From the NCBI GenBank assembly GCA_016705365.1, contig JADIYI010000005.1, forward strand, positions 248,001-312,000: DNA of 64,000 bases, given 5' to 3'. The stretch is from Gammaproteobacteria bacterium. Lineage in GTDB: Bacteria; Pseudomonadota; Gammaproteobacteria; Pseudomonadales; UBA5518. A program made the translations under genes and the position numbers. This document shows positions 45,972 through 55,451 of this stretch, in pieces (the first letter of the stretch is position 1; every line of letters begins with the position of its first letter). The notes under the pieces are model-generated. The model saw only the letters and a program-made list of their open reading frames with translations. It did no database searches and was not told where the DNA came from.

Positions 45972-46460
45972 TGTCGCAGCAATTTCAGTCGAGAAAAACG
46001 CCGGACAGACTGGTAGGACAGGTTCCGGGATGAATGTCTGGCAATGGAGTGGTTTCGCACACGCGCCGCCATAGCGGTACGGGCAGCCTCAATGACATGC
46101 GGTGAGCGGTCGTCAGCCAGCCATTTTTACGGCTGACAACTGCCTCGCAGGGCTCGCCGCGAGCATCTCCACCCCGTCGACAAGTTGTTCGAACACAGCA
46201 GAAAAATCTCGATTTCTTCCAGCGCTCCTTCATCATGAAATCTTCGGCGCTGGCCGAATCGAGTATCCGAATCGATGTCTGGATGACTTCTTCCCTGGAT
46301 ATGCGAGGGGGCCTGCCCCGCCTCTTTCTGTTCTTTTCCGCTTGCGATCCAATTATACTTACTAATAAGATATTACGATATTTTATCGTGCGGCTATTTT
46401 GAATGACAGCGCGCCGACGCCGACTTTCCGGAGAAATTTGCCTGCCAAAAAGGAACCATC
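45972..46460. other. Non-coding, AT-rich region upstream of the catabolic block
   Basis: The 489 bases between dusA and the first SDR contain no gene. The last 130 bases are clearly AT-richer than the surroundings, with a TATACT hexamer at 46354-46359 and a palindrome at 46375-46389. They form a likely promoter region for the SDR gene. Confidence 0.45.
46375..46389 (+). promoter_or_regulatory. Palindromic candidate operator
   Basis: ACGATA-TTT-TATCGT is a perfect inverted repeat, 15 to 20 bases downstream of a TATACT hexamer and 71 bases before the SDR start. The position suits a repressor site, for example a TetR-type protein; the regulator is not in the window. Confidence 0.42.
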
Positions 46461-47318
46461 ATGACCCAGAGACTTGAAGGTAAAGTAGCCATCGTCACTG
46501 GCGCCAGCCGCGGTATCGGCGCCGCCTTGGCCATTCGCCTGGCGGCGGAAGGCGCGAAGGTGGCGCTGGTCGCGCGCACCGTTGAAGAGGGCGACAGCCG
46601 CCTGCCCGGGTCACTAAACTCCGTGGCCGGGCGTATCCGGGATATGGGTGGAGAGTGTATCTGCATCGCCGCTAATCTTGCGAAGGAGAAGGAGCGCAGT
46701 CATATTGTTCCCGAGACCATTGCCCGGTTCGGTGGCGTCGATATTCTGGTCAACAACGCGGCGTGGTGCCGCTACCAAGCCACGCACGAACAGCGGCTGA
46801 AAGACGTTCGGCAGACCTTCGAGATAAATGTGGTCGCCCCTCTTCACCTGACGCAACAGGCAATTCCAAGCATGAAGGAGCGCGGCGCGGGATGGGTTGT
46901 CAACCTGTCAAGCGCGACCGTTAATCTCCCCGATCCGGCCCCGTACGATTTCGAGAAGCGCTACACGATGTTCAACCTGCATGCCGGTCCTTCCATGTAT
47001 GCCGCCACCAAGGCGTGCCTGGAGAGAATGACCGCGGGGCAGGCCGTTGAATTGGCCCAGTACAACATTGCTGTCAATACACTGGCTCCGGTGGAGGCGG
47101 TGATGAGTGAAGGCGCCATTGAAATCGGTACCGTCGACGCGGAAGCGCACCTCGAGCCGGAAGAAGCGATGGCAGAAGCATGCCTGGAACTCAGCTCCCG
47201 TCCGGCCAGTGAGCTGTCGGGTCGAATACTACTCAGCCTGGACTTGTTGCGAGAGCTGGGTATGAATACTGTCAGGACGCTGGGCGGAAAGGAAATACTA
47301 CCTGACTATACTTTCTGA
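46461..47318 (+). CDS. SDR family oxidoreductase
   Basis: This 285-residue short-chain dehydrogenase has TGASRGIGAA at 14-23, the NNAAW segment, a serine in VVNLSSATV, and the catalytic MYAATKACLERMT. The C-terminal part is longer than in simple SDRs and lacks the VDGG end. The gene starts the catabolic block behind a palindromic promoter region. It may oxidise or reduce an alcohol or ketone side group; the substrate is unknown. Confidence 0.88.
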   Translation: MTQRLEGKVAIVTGASRGIGAALAIRLAAEGAKVALVARTVEEGDSRLPGSLNSVAGRIRDMGGECICIAANLAKEKERSHIVPETIARFGGVDILVNNAAWCRYQATHEQRLKDVRQTFEINVVAPLHLTQQAIPSMKERGAGWVVNLSSATVNLPDPAPYDFEKRYTMFNLHAGPSMYAATKACLERMTAGQAVELAQYNIAVNTLAPVEAVMSEGAIEIGTVDAEAHLEPEEAMAEACLELSSRPASELSGRILLSLDLLRELGMNTVRTLGGKEILPDYTF

Positions 47319-47845
47319 CAATGGCAGCGGCCACTTCGCTTCCGAGCGCCAAAGCACGGGCGGGAAGCCCGGCGATCATTGCAAATGAAGCGGCGACCTC
47401 TAACCAGATCTCGTCGCGATTTTTTAGCGGACCGGCTAACGCGCCGCGGCGATCGTGCTTGCGTCCTTCGTGGAATGCCAGACGCAGTAGCGCTCCTCTT
47501 TCTTCAAATCCTGGAAACCCGGGGGAAGGTCGATTGACAGCTTGCAGCTGGGGAAAAAAGGCTGGGATATGCGCTCTTCGTACAGGCAGGTCTTCCACAT
47601 GGCAATCGAAAGGAATCGCCATGCACTGCTGACTGGTATGGTCCCGGCCGTGTGGAGCCAGGAAGTTGGCAAGCGGCATGGCCGTGCGCCCGTTGTATTT
47701 CCCTGCGATCTGTTTCTATTTCAGGACATGAGTTTTCAATGATGGTCATTGATAACCGGACTCTGGCCCCGCTTGCATGAAATCACCGGCAAGCTGTCTA
47801 TCCCATCCCGTAAGCAGAGCCAGGTAAGCTGGCGGAAGCCCACTC

Positions 47846-48107
47846 ATGTATATAACGACGCTACCGCATACCATCGATCACCGATTGTCTACCGGTAACA
47901 TGGAAGTCACCGTGCTCACCTGCAGCCACCCCGCATCCTTTGAAGCCGTCCTGGACGTGCCCGCCCACACGCTGAGCATGTCACTGTCACCACTCGCACG
48001 GGTGCTACCTGGACAAGCACGGCAACGAGGGACCATGGCTGCAGATGGGTGATGTGGCCTGCATGCCCAAAGGCAAGCAACTGAAGGTCATCGCCCTCGG
48101 GGGGTAA
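47846..48107 (+). pseudogene. Possible frameshifted N-terminus of an AraC-type regulator
   Basis: One frame reads SFEAVLDVPAHTLSMSLSPL and a second continues with GCYLDKHGNEGPWLQMGDVA and CMPKGKQLKVIALGG to TAA. Joined by a frameshift near 48000 they resemble the sensor half of an AraC-family regulator. The DNA-binding half is absent. This reading rests on pattern only. Confidence 0.35.
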
Positions 48108-48240
48108 TCACTCCTGTCGTGGAGAGTATGGTCGACCACAGCCCGTCTCCCAGCGATCGCGGTCGGCGGCTGGAATCGCCCCTGCGGGTCAAAAAGTCAA
48201 CCAATCGAGATCATATCGAGCTTCGCTTGTTTTATTTTAA

Positions 48241-48250
48241 TTATCGATAA
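48241..48250 (+). promoter_or_regulatory. Palindrome near the operon promoter
   Basis: TTATCGATAA is a perfect 10-bp palindrome beside a TATATT hexamer (48253-48258). It shares the TTATCG core with the palindrome at 46375-46389, so one regulator might bind both. Confidence 0.3.
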
Positions 48251-48499
48251 GCTATATTTACACAAATAGCAGCATTATCGAGGAACAAGCCCTTGTGTCA
48301 CAGGAGATAGCCACCAATCTCCGCCCCATTGCCGACCCGCTGCACGCCCAGTCGTTCATCGCACGACGGATTTCAGTATACGACGTCGGCATACCTTCCA
48401 ATTGTTGTCTCGCGGCTCCGGGCCCCCTGCAAGCAGCCGGATAACAACGCGAGGATCGCCGGGCCCTGTGTGCTCGCCTTTTGCAGGAGCAAGCAAACC

Positions 48500-49678
48500 A
48501 TGGACAATACCGTTAGTCCCAACAGCAATCCCGTTGGGCATCTCCTTGAAGCTGACGAACTGTTTTGCCACCAGATCATGGATTCCTTCGCCTGCGTCGG
48601 CACAACCGACCGGGACTGGACCGAGAAGGTTTGCGCCATGGCCATGGCGCGCGACGGTAGCCTGCAACTCGGATTCGGCCTCGGCAAGTACCCCAATCGC
48701 AATGTCATGGATTGTTACGCCGGAATTTCCCGCGGCAAGGAGCAAATTACCGTGCGGGCGAGTCGCCAACTCTCGCCCAAGCCAAACCTGACGGCAATCG
48801 GACCGATTCGCTATGAAGTCGTGGAGCCTCTGAACAAGGTGCGTTTTATCCTGGAGCCCAATGAGGTTCAGCCCATCGCATTCGACTGCCTTTTCGAGGG
48901 TCGCGTACCGGCAAGATTCGAGGACCGGTCTCACATTCGCCAAGGCTACCGGGTCATGACGGAACTGGTGCGCTACCACCAAACCGGCGTAGCTTCCGGC
49001 TGGATCGAGGTCGACGGGATTCGCAGCGAGATCACGTCCGAACACTGGGTCTCCACCCGCGACCATTCCTGGGGAGTGCGCTACGGCGTGGGGCGATCAC
49101 CGGGCGCACTGGAACCTGCCAACGATGGCTCAGGTGAGGGTTATGAGTTTTTCTGGAGCCCGAGCTACCTGGAGCGTGCCGACGGCAGTCACTATGCCCT
49201 GTTCCTCAACTTCAGCAGGGTGACCAGCGGGCAGAGCCAGACTAGAACGGTGATGTCCGCCGTGGAGCATCCGGACGGTCGGGTCGAGCGCATCGCCGAC
49301 ATCGTGCCTGACCTGGACTACGACCCGGCCAACCGTCGCTTGAGGGGAGGGCAACTCGACTGCACCATGGCAGATGGCTCTGTGCGCGTGATAACGCTGG
49401 AAGCCATGTCTGAGACGGGCTTTCACCTGGGGGCCGGTCTGTATTTCGGTTTCGAGGGCAACTACCACGGCGACTGGCGCGGAAAGCGCCATGCGGATGG
49501 AGAGCGCATCGAAGACTGCACGACGTTTGAAAACACCCGGCGCCTGCACCAGATTCGCGACACCGTGATACGGATTCACGACCCCGTCGGTGGAGGCTCG
49601 GGCTGGGGTAACTGGCAGCCGATCATCATCGGCGACCACCGGCGTAGCGGACTGAAAGCGGCGGATTCTTTCTGGTAA
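48500..49678 (+). CDS. Conserved protein of unknown function (AttH/DUF7065-like)
   Basis: The 392-residue product is rich in predicted strands and has the sequence style of AttH/lipocalin-like proteins found in degradation clusters, for example TSEHWVSTRDHSWGVRYGVG and YEFFWSPSYLERADGSHYAL. Such proteins may bind a hydrophobic ligand, but no catalytic role is established; the family name is tentative. ATG 48500 lies 10 bases after AGGAG. It leads a run of five more plus-strand genes for acyl-CoA breakdown. Confidence 0.7.
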   Translation: MDNTVSPNSNPVGHLLEADELFCHQIMDSFACVGTTDRDWTEKVCAMAMARDGSLQLGFGLGKYPNRNVMDCYAGISRGKEQITVRASRQLSPKPNLTAIGPIRYEVVEPLNKVRFILEPNEVQPIAFDCLFEGRVPARFEDRSHIRQGYRVMTELVRYHQTGVASGWIEVDGIRSEITSEHWVSTRDHSWGVRYGVGRSPGALEPANDGSGEGYEFFWSPSYLERADGSHYALFLNFSRVTSGQSQTRTVMSAVEHPDGRVERIADIVPDLDYDPANRRLRGGQLDCTMADGSVRVITLEAMSETGFHLGAGLYFGFEGNYHGDWRGKRHADGERIEDCTTFENTRRLHQIRDTVIRIHDPVGGGSGWGNWQPIIIGDHRRSGLKAADSFW

Positions 49679-49716
49679 GCACGGATTCATCGATCGCCTG
49701 GTGCGATGCGGGCAAC

Positions 49717-50499
49717 ATGACATTGGACAAAACCATGATCACAATAGACCTGTCAGGGAAAGTAGCTCTCGTCACAGGGGGCAGCAGGGGGCTGGGCAAG
49801 GCCATGTCACTCGGACTGGCCTTAGCAGGCGCTGACGTGATTGTCGCCAGCCGCAAGCTGGAAAGCTGTGAGGAGCTCTGCAAGGAGATCCGCAAGCTGG
49901 GCGTCAGGGCACTGCCTGTCGCTGCACACATGGGTGACCTCGGCGATATCGACAACCTGATCGAACGCGCCGTATCGGAGATGGGCAAGGTCGACATCCT
50001 GATCAACAACGCGGGCATCAACCCCGCGGTGGGCGGGCTCTCCGACCTGCAACCGGAGATGTTCGACAAGCTCTACAACGTCAACCTGAAGGGCCCCTGG
50101 TACCTGGCATCAAGGCTTGCGCCCAAAATGGCGGCAACCGGCGGCGGCAGCATCGTGAACGTCATCTCCGTCGGGGGTATCAAACCATCCGCCTACATGG
50201 GTTTCTACGCCATCCTGAAGGCCGGTCTCAACGCCATGACGCGCATCATGGCGGCAGAGTGGGCGCCCATGAAAATCCGCGTCAATTCCCTCGCACCCGG
50301 CAGCTATCACTCTGACCTGTTCGACAAGAGTGCAGCCGTTTTGCCTGGTTTCGAACAGGGCGCTATCGACGCCTGCCTGATGAAACGGGTTGCCGACACA
50401 GAGGAAATCGTCGGTCCGATACTGTACCTGGTCAGTGACTTCGGCAGTTATACCACCGGCACCACTTTGGTGGCCGATGGCGGCTATCTCGTATTGTGA
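49717..50499 (+). CDS. SDR family oxidoreductase
   Basis: The 260-residue product has TGGSRGLGKA near residue 20, NNAGINP, a serine in VNVISVGGI, and the catalytic FYAILKAGLNAMT. The end VADGGYLVL is standard. A 3-hydroxyacyl-CoA or alcohol dehydrogenase step would fit the neighbouring hydratase and dehydrogenases. A start at ATG 49735 is also possible. The next gene begins 10 bases downstream. Confidence 0.9.
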   Translation: MTLDKTMITIDLSGKVALVTGGSRGLGKAMSLGLALAGADVIVASRKLESCEELCKEIRKLGVRALPVAAHMGDLGDIDNLIERAVSEMGKVDILINNAGINPAVGGLSDLQPEMFDKLYNVNLKGPWYLASRLAPKMAATGGGSIVNVISVGGIKPSAYMGFYAILKAGLNAMTRIMAAEWAPMKIRVNSLAPGSYHSDLFDKSAAVLPGFEQGAIDACLMKRVADTEEIVGPILYLVSDFGSYTTGTTLVADGGYLVL

Positions 50500-50509
50500 G
50501 GCAAGCAAT

Positions 50510-51325
50510 ATGTACGAAACGGTAATCCTCGAAAAAGTCACTCCCGCCATAGCCAGGCTGACGCTTAACCGTCCGCAAGCGCGGAACGCTCTGAGCTGGC
50601 AACTCATGCAGGAACTCAAGCAGGCGCTTCACGATATCGACATCGATAACGACTGCCGCGTGGTGATCCTGACCGGCGCCGGGAGGTCTTTCTGCGCAGG
50701 ACTCGATCTGATGGACCAGGCTGATCCGGCAAGTATCGAGGCTGCGGTAGGAAAGATGAAAGCCGGGCCCCGACTTGGCATGCGGTCCCAGGAGTACATG
50801 TCGGAAATGACACTCATGCTGCGAAAAATCCAGCAGCCGGTGATCGCCGCTGTGAACGGTCATGCCTACGGCGGCGGGCTGGGGCTGGCGCTGGCCAGTG
50901 ACATACGTATTGCCGGTAAATCCGCAACATTCTGCACCCAATTCATTCGCCTGGGCATATCGGGCTGCGACGTGGCCGTCAGCTATACCCTGCCACGGCA
51001 CATCGGGGCGTCGAGGGCGCACGACATGATACTGAGCGCGAGGGTCGTCGATGCCGCGCAGGCGGAATCCTGGGGACTGATCACGCGGTTGGTGGAAGAT
51101 GAGGCGCTACAGGATGCGGCACTGGAACTGGCCGAAACACTGTGCGATTTCAGCCCTTACGGTCTTGTCTCCACGAAGCAGGGCATGTGGGCCAACCTGG
51201 ATGCCGGCTCCATGGAAGCAGCAATGCATCTCGAGAACCGGAACCAGATACTCAACGGACTTTCCGGAGATGTCGAAGAGGCCGCCGCTGCATTCTTTGA
51301 AAAGCGAAAACCCGATTTCGATTGA
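50510..51325 (+). CDS. Enoyl-CoA hydratase/isomerase family protein
   Basis: This 271-residue crotonase-fold protein has the oxyanion-hole segments RPQARNALSWQLM and GAGRSFCAGLDL, and VNGHAYGGGLGLALASDIRI. The second catalytic glutamate region differs from simple hydratases (LGISGCDVAVSYTLPR), so isomerase or another crotonase reaction is possible. The ATG at 50510 follows a GAGG-containing sequence. It lies within the acyl-CoA operon. Confidence 0.88.
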   Translation: MYETVILEKVTPAIARLTLNRPQARNALSWQLMQELKQALHDIDIDNDCRVVILTGAGRSFCAGLDLMDQADPASIEAAVGKMKAGPRLGMRSQEYMSEMTLMLRKIQQPVIAAVNGHAYGGGLGLALASDIRIAGKSATFCTQFIRLGISGCDVAVSYTLPRHIGASRAHDMILSARVVDAAQAESWGLITRLVEDEALQDAALELAETLCDFSPYGLVSTKQGMWANLDAGSMEAAMHLENRNQILNGLSGDVEEAAAAFFEKRKPDFD

Positions 51326-51412
51326 GCAAGTCAAGCAACACACAGCTCCCGGGAAAGAGTCACATCAATGGCGCCGGCATGCCGCGCATGGCTGCGAAAA
51401 AAGGAGTAATTC

Positions 51413-52501
51413 GTGAACTTTGATTTTTCAGCCGACCAGCGTCTGCTGCAGGAGGCGGCGCACAGGATGCTGGCTGCAACCAGCACTTCGACGGCGGTGC
51501 GCAAGATCCTCGAGGGAGACGCACCTTATTCTGAAGCCGTTTGGCGCGAGCTGATCAACATGGGGGCGGCCTCGGCGGCGATCCCGGAAGTGTATGGCGG
51601 TTCCGGTATGGGCTATCTGGAGCTGTGCCTTGTTGCGGAGGAAGCCGGCCGCCACCTGGCGCCCGTACCATTGTCGTCGAGCTTCTACCTTGCCGCCGAG
51701 GCGCTGATTCATGGCGGCAGCGACGTGCAGAAACAACAATGGTTGCCACGCCTGGCCTCGGGTGAATTGATCGCCACGGCGCACCTCGGAAGCGTTGAAA
51801 GCTACCTCGACGGCAGCGCAAACAAAGTCGCCGGAGGAAAACTGACGGGAAGATATGTGTTGCCGGATGGTATGGTGGCGGGCCTGGCTATCGTGCGTGT
51901 GGAAGAGAATCTGCTCGCCGTTGACCTGACAGCACAGGGCGTCACGAGAAAAGCCATTACGTCACTGGACCCCACCCGCCCCTACGCGCAAATAAACTTT
52001 GATGCGACTCCGGTCGACGTACTCGCCGGTGAGGCATCGACCGGGGCCGTTGCGGCCAGGGTGCTCAACGGCGCGGCAGTGTTGCTGGCATTCGAACAGT
52101 TGGGCGGCGCCGACCAGGTGCTGCAAAACACCAAAGAGTACTCCCTGGAACGCAAGGCGTTTGGGCGGCAGATTGGCAGTTTCCAGGCGCTGAAACACAA
52201 GATGGCGGATATCTACACCGCCAATCAACTGGCACGTGCGCATGTTTACTACGGCGCGTGGGCCCTGTCCTCGGAGGCGCCGGAGTTGGCATTGGCGGCC
52301 GGTGCCGCGCGTGTTTCCGCGACAGTGGCATACAACAGTGCGGCGGAAGAAAGCATCGAAATTCACGGCGGTATCGGTTTCACCTGGGAGATGGACTGCC
52401 ACCTGCACATGCGGCGCGCCCGCTTTCTGGCGCAAGTCATCGGTACTGAACATGCCTGGCGCGCCCAACTGGCGAACGAACTGATCGGGGAGGCCGCGTA
52501 G
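51413..52501 (+). CDS. Acyl-CoA dehydrogenase, first of an adjacent pair
   Basis: The 362-residue product begins MNFDFSADQRLLQEAAHRML from a GTG start with AAGGAG 6 bases upstream. The C-terminal FAD-contact segment ESIEIHGGIGFTWEMDCHLH is present. Small, adjacent acyl-CoA dehydrogenase genes of this size often encode the two subunits of a heterotetramer, as in actinobacterial steroid side-chain breakdown. The pairing here is inference. Confidence 0.9.
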   Translation: MNFDFSADQRLLQEAAHRMLAATSTSTAVRKILEGDAPYSEAVWRELINMGAASAAIPEVYGGSGMGYLELCLVAEEAGRHLAPVPLSSSFYLAAEALIHGGSDVQKQQWLPRLASGELIATAHLGSVESYLDGSANKVAGGKLTGRYVLPDGMVAGLAIVRVEENLLAVDLTAQGVTRKAITSLDPTRPYAQINFDATPVDVLAGEASTGAVAARVLNGAAVLLAFEQLGGADQVLQNTKEYSLERKAFGRQIGSFQALKHKMADIYTANQLARAHVYYGAWALSSEAPELALAAGAARVSATVAYNSAAEESIEIHGGIGFTWEMDCHLHMRRARFLAQVIGTEHAWRAQLANELIGEAA

Positions 52502-52516
52502 GCGGGAGAAACAGCA

Positions 52517-53743
52517 ATGGATTTCAGAGACACCCCTGAGGAAGCGGCATTCCGGGTAGAGGTTCGGGCATGGCTCGGGGTCAATGCCACGCCTCGCACC
52601 AGCGATGATGAGCGATTTGACGCGGGCATGAGTGAAGCGGAACGCATAGCTGCCGCCCGTGAGTGGCAACGCAAAAAGGCGCAAGCCGGTTACGCAGCTA
52701 TCACCTGGCCAAGGGAATTCGGGGGAATGGGCGGCACGCCGATACAGCAGGTTATTTACGGGCAGGAGGAAGAGCAGTTCCTGGTACCCCGCCAGGTGTT
52801 TGAAAACAGTTTGGGACAATGTTTGCCCACGGTGGCCATGTGGGCAAAACCTGAACTGACGGCGCAGTATATTCCACGGGGACTGCGCGGCGATGACATC
52901 TGGTGCCAGCTTTTCTCCGAGCCGGCGGCCGGCTCGGATACCGGCGGCATTCGCACCCGTGCCGAGAAGCGGGGTGACGAGTGGATTGTCAATGGACAAA
53001 AGGTGTGGACCTCCGGCGCCCACTTCTGCGATTACGGCATACTTCTGGCCAGGAGTGACTGGGAAAAGCCCAAGCAGAAGGGCCTGACCATGTTCATGCT
53101 GGACATGAAAGCGCCGGGTATCGAAGTTCGTCCCATTCACCAGATGTCCGACGAGTATGAATTCTGCGAGGTTTTCCTCACCGATGTACGGATTCCCGAC
53201 AGTCATCGCCTCGGCGACGAGTGTGACGGCTGGAAAGTCATGCTGAGCACGCTCATGCACGAGCGCATGTCGCTGGGTGGAGTACTGCCATCAAACCTCC
53301 ATGAAGGCCTCATCGACCTGGCACGCAAAGCGCTCTGGAACGGAAAGCCGGCTGTGGAAGATGATCGCGTCAAAGCCCGCATTGCCGACGCCTACCTCAG
53401 TCAGAAGGGTGTCGAACTCATTATTTCCCGGGGGATTACTGCCCTTTCCAGGGGACAGCAGCCGGGGCCGGAAATGTCGATTCTCAAGCTGGTCGCGGGC
53501 AAGGGTATTCTCGATATCGCGGGGTTCGCCATGGAACTGGCCGGGCCGGAGGGCATGCTCAGCCACGAGGTCCTCGGCAAGGAGTGGGCCTTTCTGCAGC
53601 GCCTCTGGCTATCTGCTCCCGGAATACGCCTGGCCGGTGGCACCGATGAGATCATGAGAAACACGGTCGCGGAGCATGTGCTGGGCCTGCCGCGCGAAAT
53701 GCGGACAGATCGCGATATACCCTTCCGGGAGTTGGAGCGCTAG
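52517..53743 (+). CDS. Acyl-CoA dehydrogenase, second of an adjacent pair
   Basis: The 408-residue product carries the flavin-binding signature WCQLFSEPAAGSDTGGI and VWTSGAHF, and ends with LAGGTDEIMRNTVAEHVLGL. It starts 15 bases after the preceding dehydrogenase. It forms a double bond in the acyl chain, passing electrons to ETF. Together with the previous gene it may form one enzyme. Confidence 0.92.
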   Translation: MDFRDTPEEAAFRVEVRAWLGVNATPRTSDDERFDAGMSEAERIAAAREWQRKKAQAGYAAITWPREFGGMGGTPIQQVIYGQEEEQFLVPRQVFENSLGQCLPTVAMWAKPELTAQYIPRGLRGDDIWCQLFSEPAAGSDTGGIRTRAEKRGDEWIVNGQKVWTSGAHFCDYGILLARSDWEKPKQKGLTMFMLDMKAPGIEVRPIHQMSDEYEFCEVFLTDVRIPDSHRLGDECDGWKVMLSTLMHERMSLGGVLPSNLHEGLIDLARKALWNGKPAVEDDRVKARIADAYLSQKGVELIISRGITALSRGQQPGPEMSILKLVAGKGILDIAGFAMELAGPEGMLSHEVLGKEWAFLQRLWLSAPGIRLAGGTDEIMRNTVAEHVLGLPREMRTDRDIPFRELER

Positions 53744-53758
53744 ACGGAGACATATGAA

Positions 53759-55378
53759 ATGAGCAGCATCAGGACGTTCAATTTGGCTGATCTGCTAGGC
53801 GTGGTGGTGGAAACGGTGCCACGGGGACGGGAAGCGTTGGTCTGTGGCTCTAGGCGGGTAAGCTATCAGGAGTTTTACGAGCGGGCGAAGCAATTGGCGC
53901 TTTGGCTGCGCAGCCAGGGGATCGCGGCCGGCGATACCTTGGGCATCCACGCGTACAGCAGTATCGAGTTCATGGAAGCAACGTTCGCTGCCTATATGAT
54001 CAAGTCGATACCGGTCAACGTTAATTATCGTTATACGGCCAGCGAGGCCTGCTACATCTACGACAACGCCCACCTCAAGGGGCTGGTCTATAACTCGGCA
54101 GTGGAAGATTGCGTCGCAGACGCCTTGCTGCCAAACCACAAACTCAAGGTGCTGCTGCGCATCGGTGAGCCGGGCAATCGCCTGACACATGCCGTTGCTT
54201 TCGAGGATGCGGTTGCTGCGGGCACCGGATCCCTGGAAGACATCGAAGTCAGTGATGATGACCTGTTCATGCAATACACGGGCGGCACGACCGGCAGGCC
54301 AAAAGGCGTGCTGTGGTCCCACAAGGCAATCTTCCATGCAGCGTTCGCCGGTGGCGGCAGTCTTTGCGAAGCGGGTCCAATCGAGCATCCGCAAGAGTTG
54401 GCGGATCGCGTCAGGGAGACATACCCTTTACGCATTTTCGTCCTGGGTCCATTGATTCACGGCAATGGCATGTGGGCCACGACCATAGCACTGCTGGCGG
54501 GCTGCACCGCTCTGTTGAACGATCGGCCCGATCTGAATATCGAAAACATCCTGGATGTGGCGACCCGGGAGAAAGTGAACGTTCTAAACGTGATCGGCAA
54601 CGCCATGGTGATTCCTCTGCTTGACGCCCTTAAGAGCCACCCCGAGCGCTGGGATCTTTCCAGTATCGTCTGCGTCGCCAACGGTGGTGCCATGCTTTCT
54701 CCCGACGCGGCTGATCGCCTGCGTGCTTGCCTGCCGTCCGCTGCCGTAATCGTGAATTCGATGGGCTCAACCGAGACAGGTGTCTCGGGTGCTGGATGCA
54801 AGCCTGGCGACGGCGGCCTGATTCGCCTCAAGTCGAGCGATACCGTTGACGTGGCCGTCGGTGGCGAGCGTTTTGCGCACCCTGGGGAGATGGGCATTCT
54901 GGTTCGGATGGGCTACATACCAGAGGGCTATTTCCGCGATCCCGGAAAGACTGCCGAGACGTTCGTAACCATCGACGGCAAGCGCTGTGCCATCAGCGGC
55001 GATATCGCCCGGCGGGAAGAGGACGGATCCATCACCATATTCGGACGTGATTCCCAGTGCATCAACACCGGCGGCGAAAAGGTGTTCGTTGAAGAGGTTG
55101 AGGAAGTACTACTTGCCAACGACTCGGTCAAGGATGCCCTGGTGTTGGGAATTGAAGATTCCCGCTGGGGCCAGAAAGTCGTGGCAGTGATAACCACCAC
55201 CAGCGCTACCGGTGAAAATGTTGCTGCCTTGAAAGATCATTGCCGAATGAAGCTGGCGGGTTACAAAGTGCCCAAGGAAATCGTCTTTGTACCCGAGGTA
55301 CCCCGTAGTCCCGCGGGAAAAGCCGATTACGCCGCAGCTCGGTCCCTGGCCGAGAGTGCGCTGGCAACCACACAATAG
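53759..55378 (+). CDS. Acyl-CoA synthetase (AMP-forming)
   Basis: This 539-residue adenylate-forming enzyme has the MQYTGGTTGRPKGVLW motif near residue 170, and late motifs GDIARREEDGSITIFGRD and INTGGEKVFVEEVEE. It resembles synthetases that activate steroid or terpenoid acids as much as fatty acids. It ends in RSPAGKADYAAA with the usual lysine. It is the last gene of the plus-strand operon, which it probably opens chemically. Confidence 0.92.
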   Translation: MSSIRTFNLADLLGVVVETVPRGREALVCGSRRVSYQEFYERAKQLALWLRSQGIAAGDTLGIHAYSSIEFMEATFAAYMIKSIPVNVNYRYTASEACYIYDNAHLKGLVYNSAVEDCVADALLPNHKLKVLLRIGEPGNRLTHAVAFEDAVAAGTGSLEDIEVSDDDLFMQYTGGTTGRPKGVLWSHKAIFHAAFAGGGSLCEAGPIEHPQELADRVRETYPLRIFVLGPLIHGNGMWATTIALLAGCTALLNDRPDLNIENILDVATREKVNVLNVIGNAMVIPLLDALKSHPERWDLSSIVCVANGGAMLSPDAADRLRACLPSAAVIVNSMGSTETGVSGAGCKPGDGGLIRLKSSDTVDVAVGGERFAHPGEMGILVRMGYIPEGYFRDPGKTAETFVTIDGKRCAISGDIARREEDGSITIFGRDSQCINTGGEKVFVEEVEEVLLANDSVKDALVLGIEDSRWGQKVVAVITTTSATGENVAALKDHCRMKLAGYKVPKEIVFVPEVPRSPAGKADYAAARSLAESALATTQ

Positions 55379-55451
55379 TTGCGCCACCCTTCGCATCCGC
55401 AGCGATTCACGGTCCAGTCTCAAAACACCCCTCTCGCAATGTTTGACATCA

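Larger units (their letters stand above)
47319..48499. other. Gap with remnants
   Basis: About 1.2 kb has no intact gene. Minus-strand frames at 47272-47749 show protein-like patches that change frame and that I cannot name. A plus-strand regulator-like remnant is at 47846-48107. From 48200 to 48290 the DNA is AT-rich, with a palindrome at 48241-48250, probably the promoter of the next operon. Confidence 0.45.
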
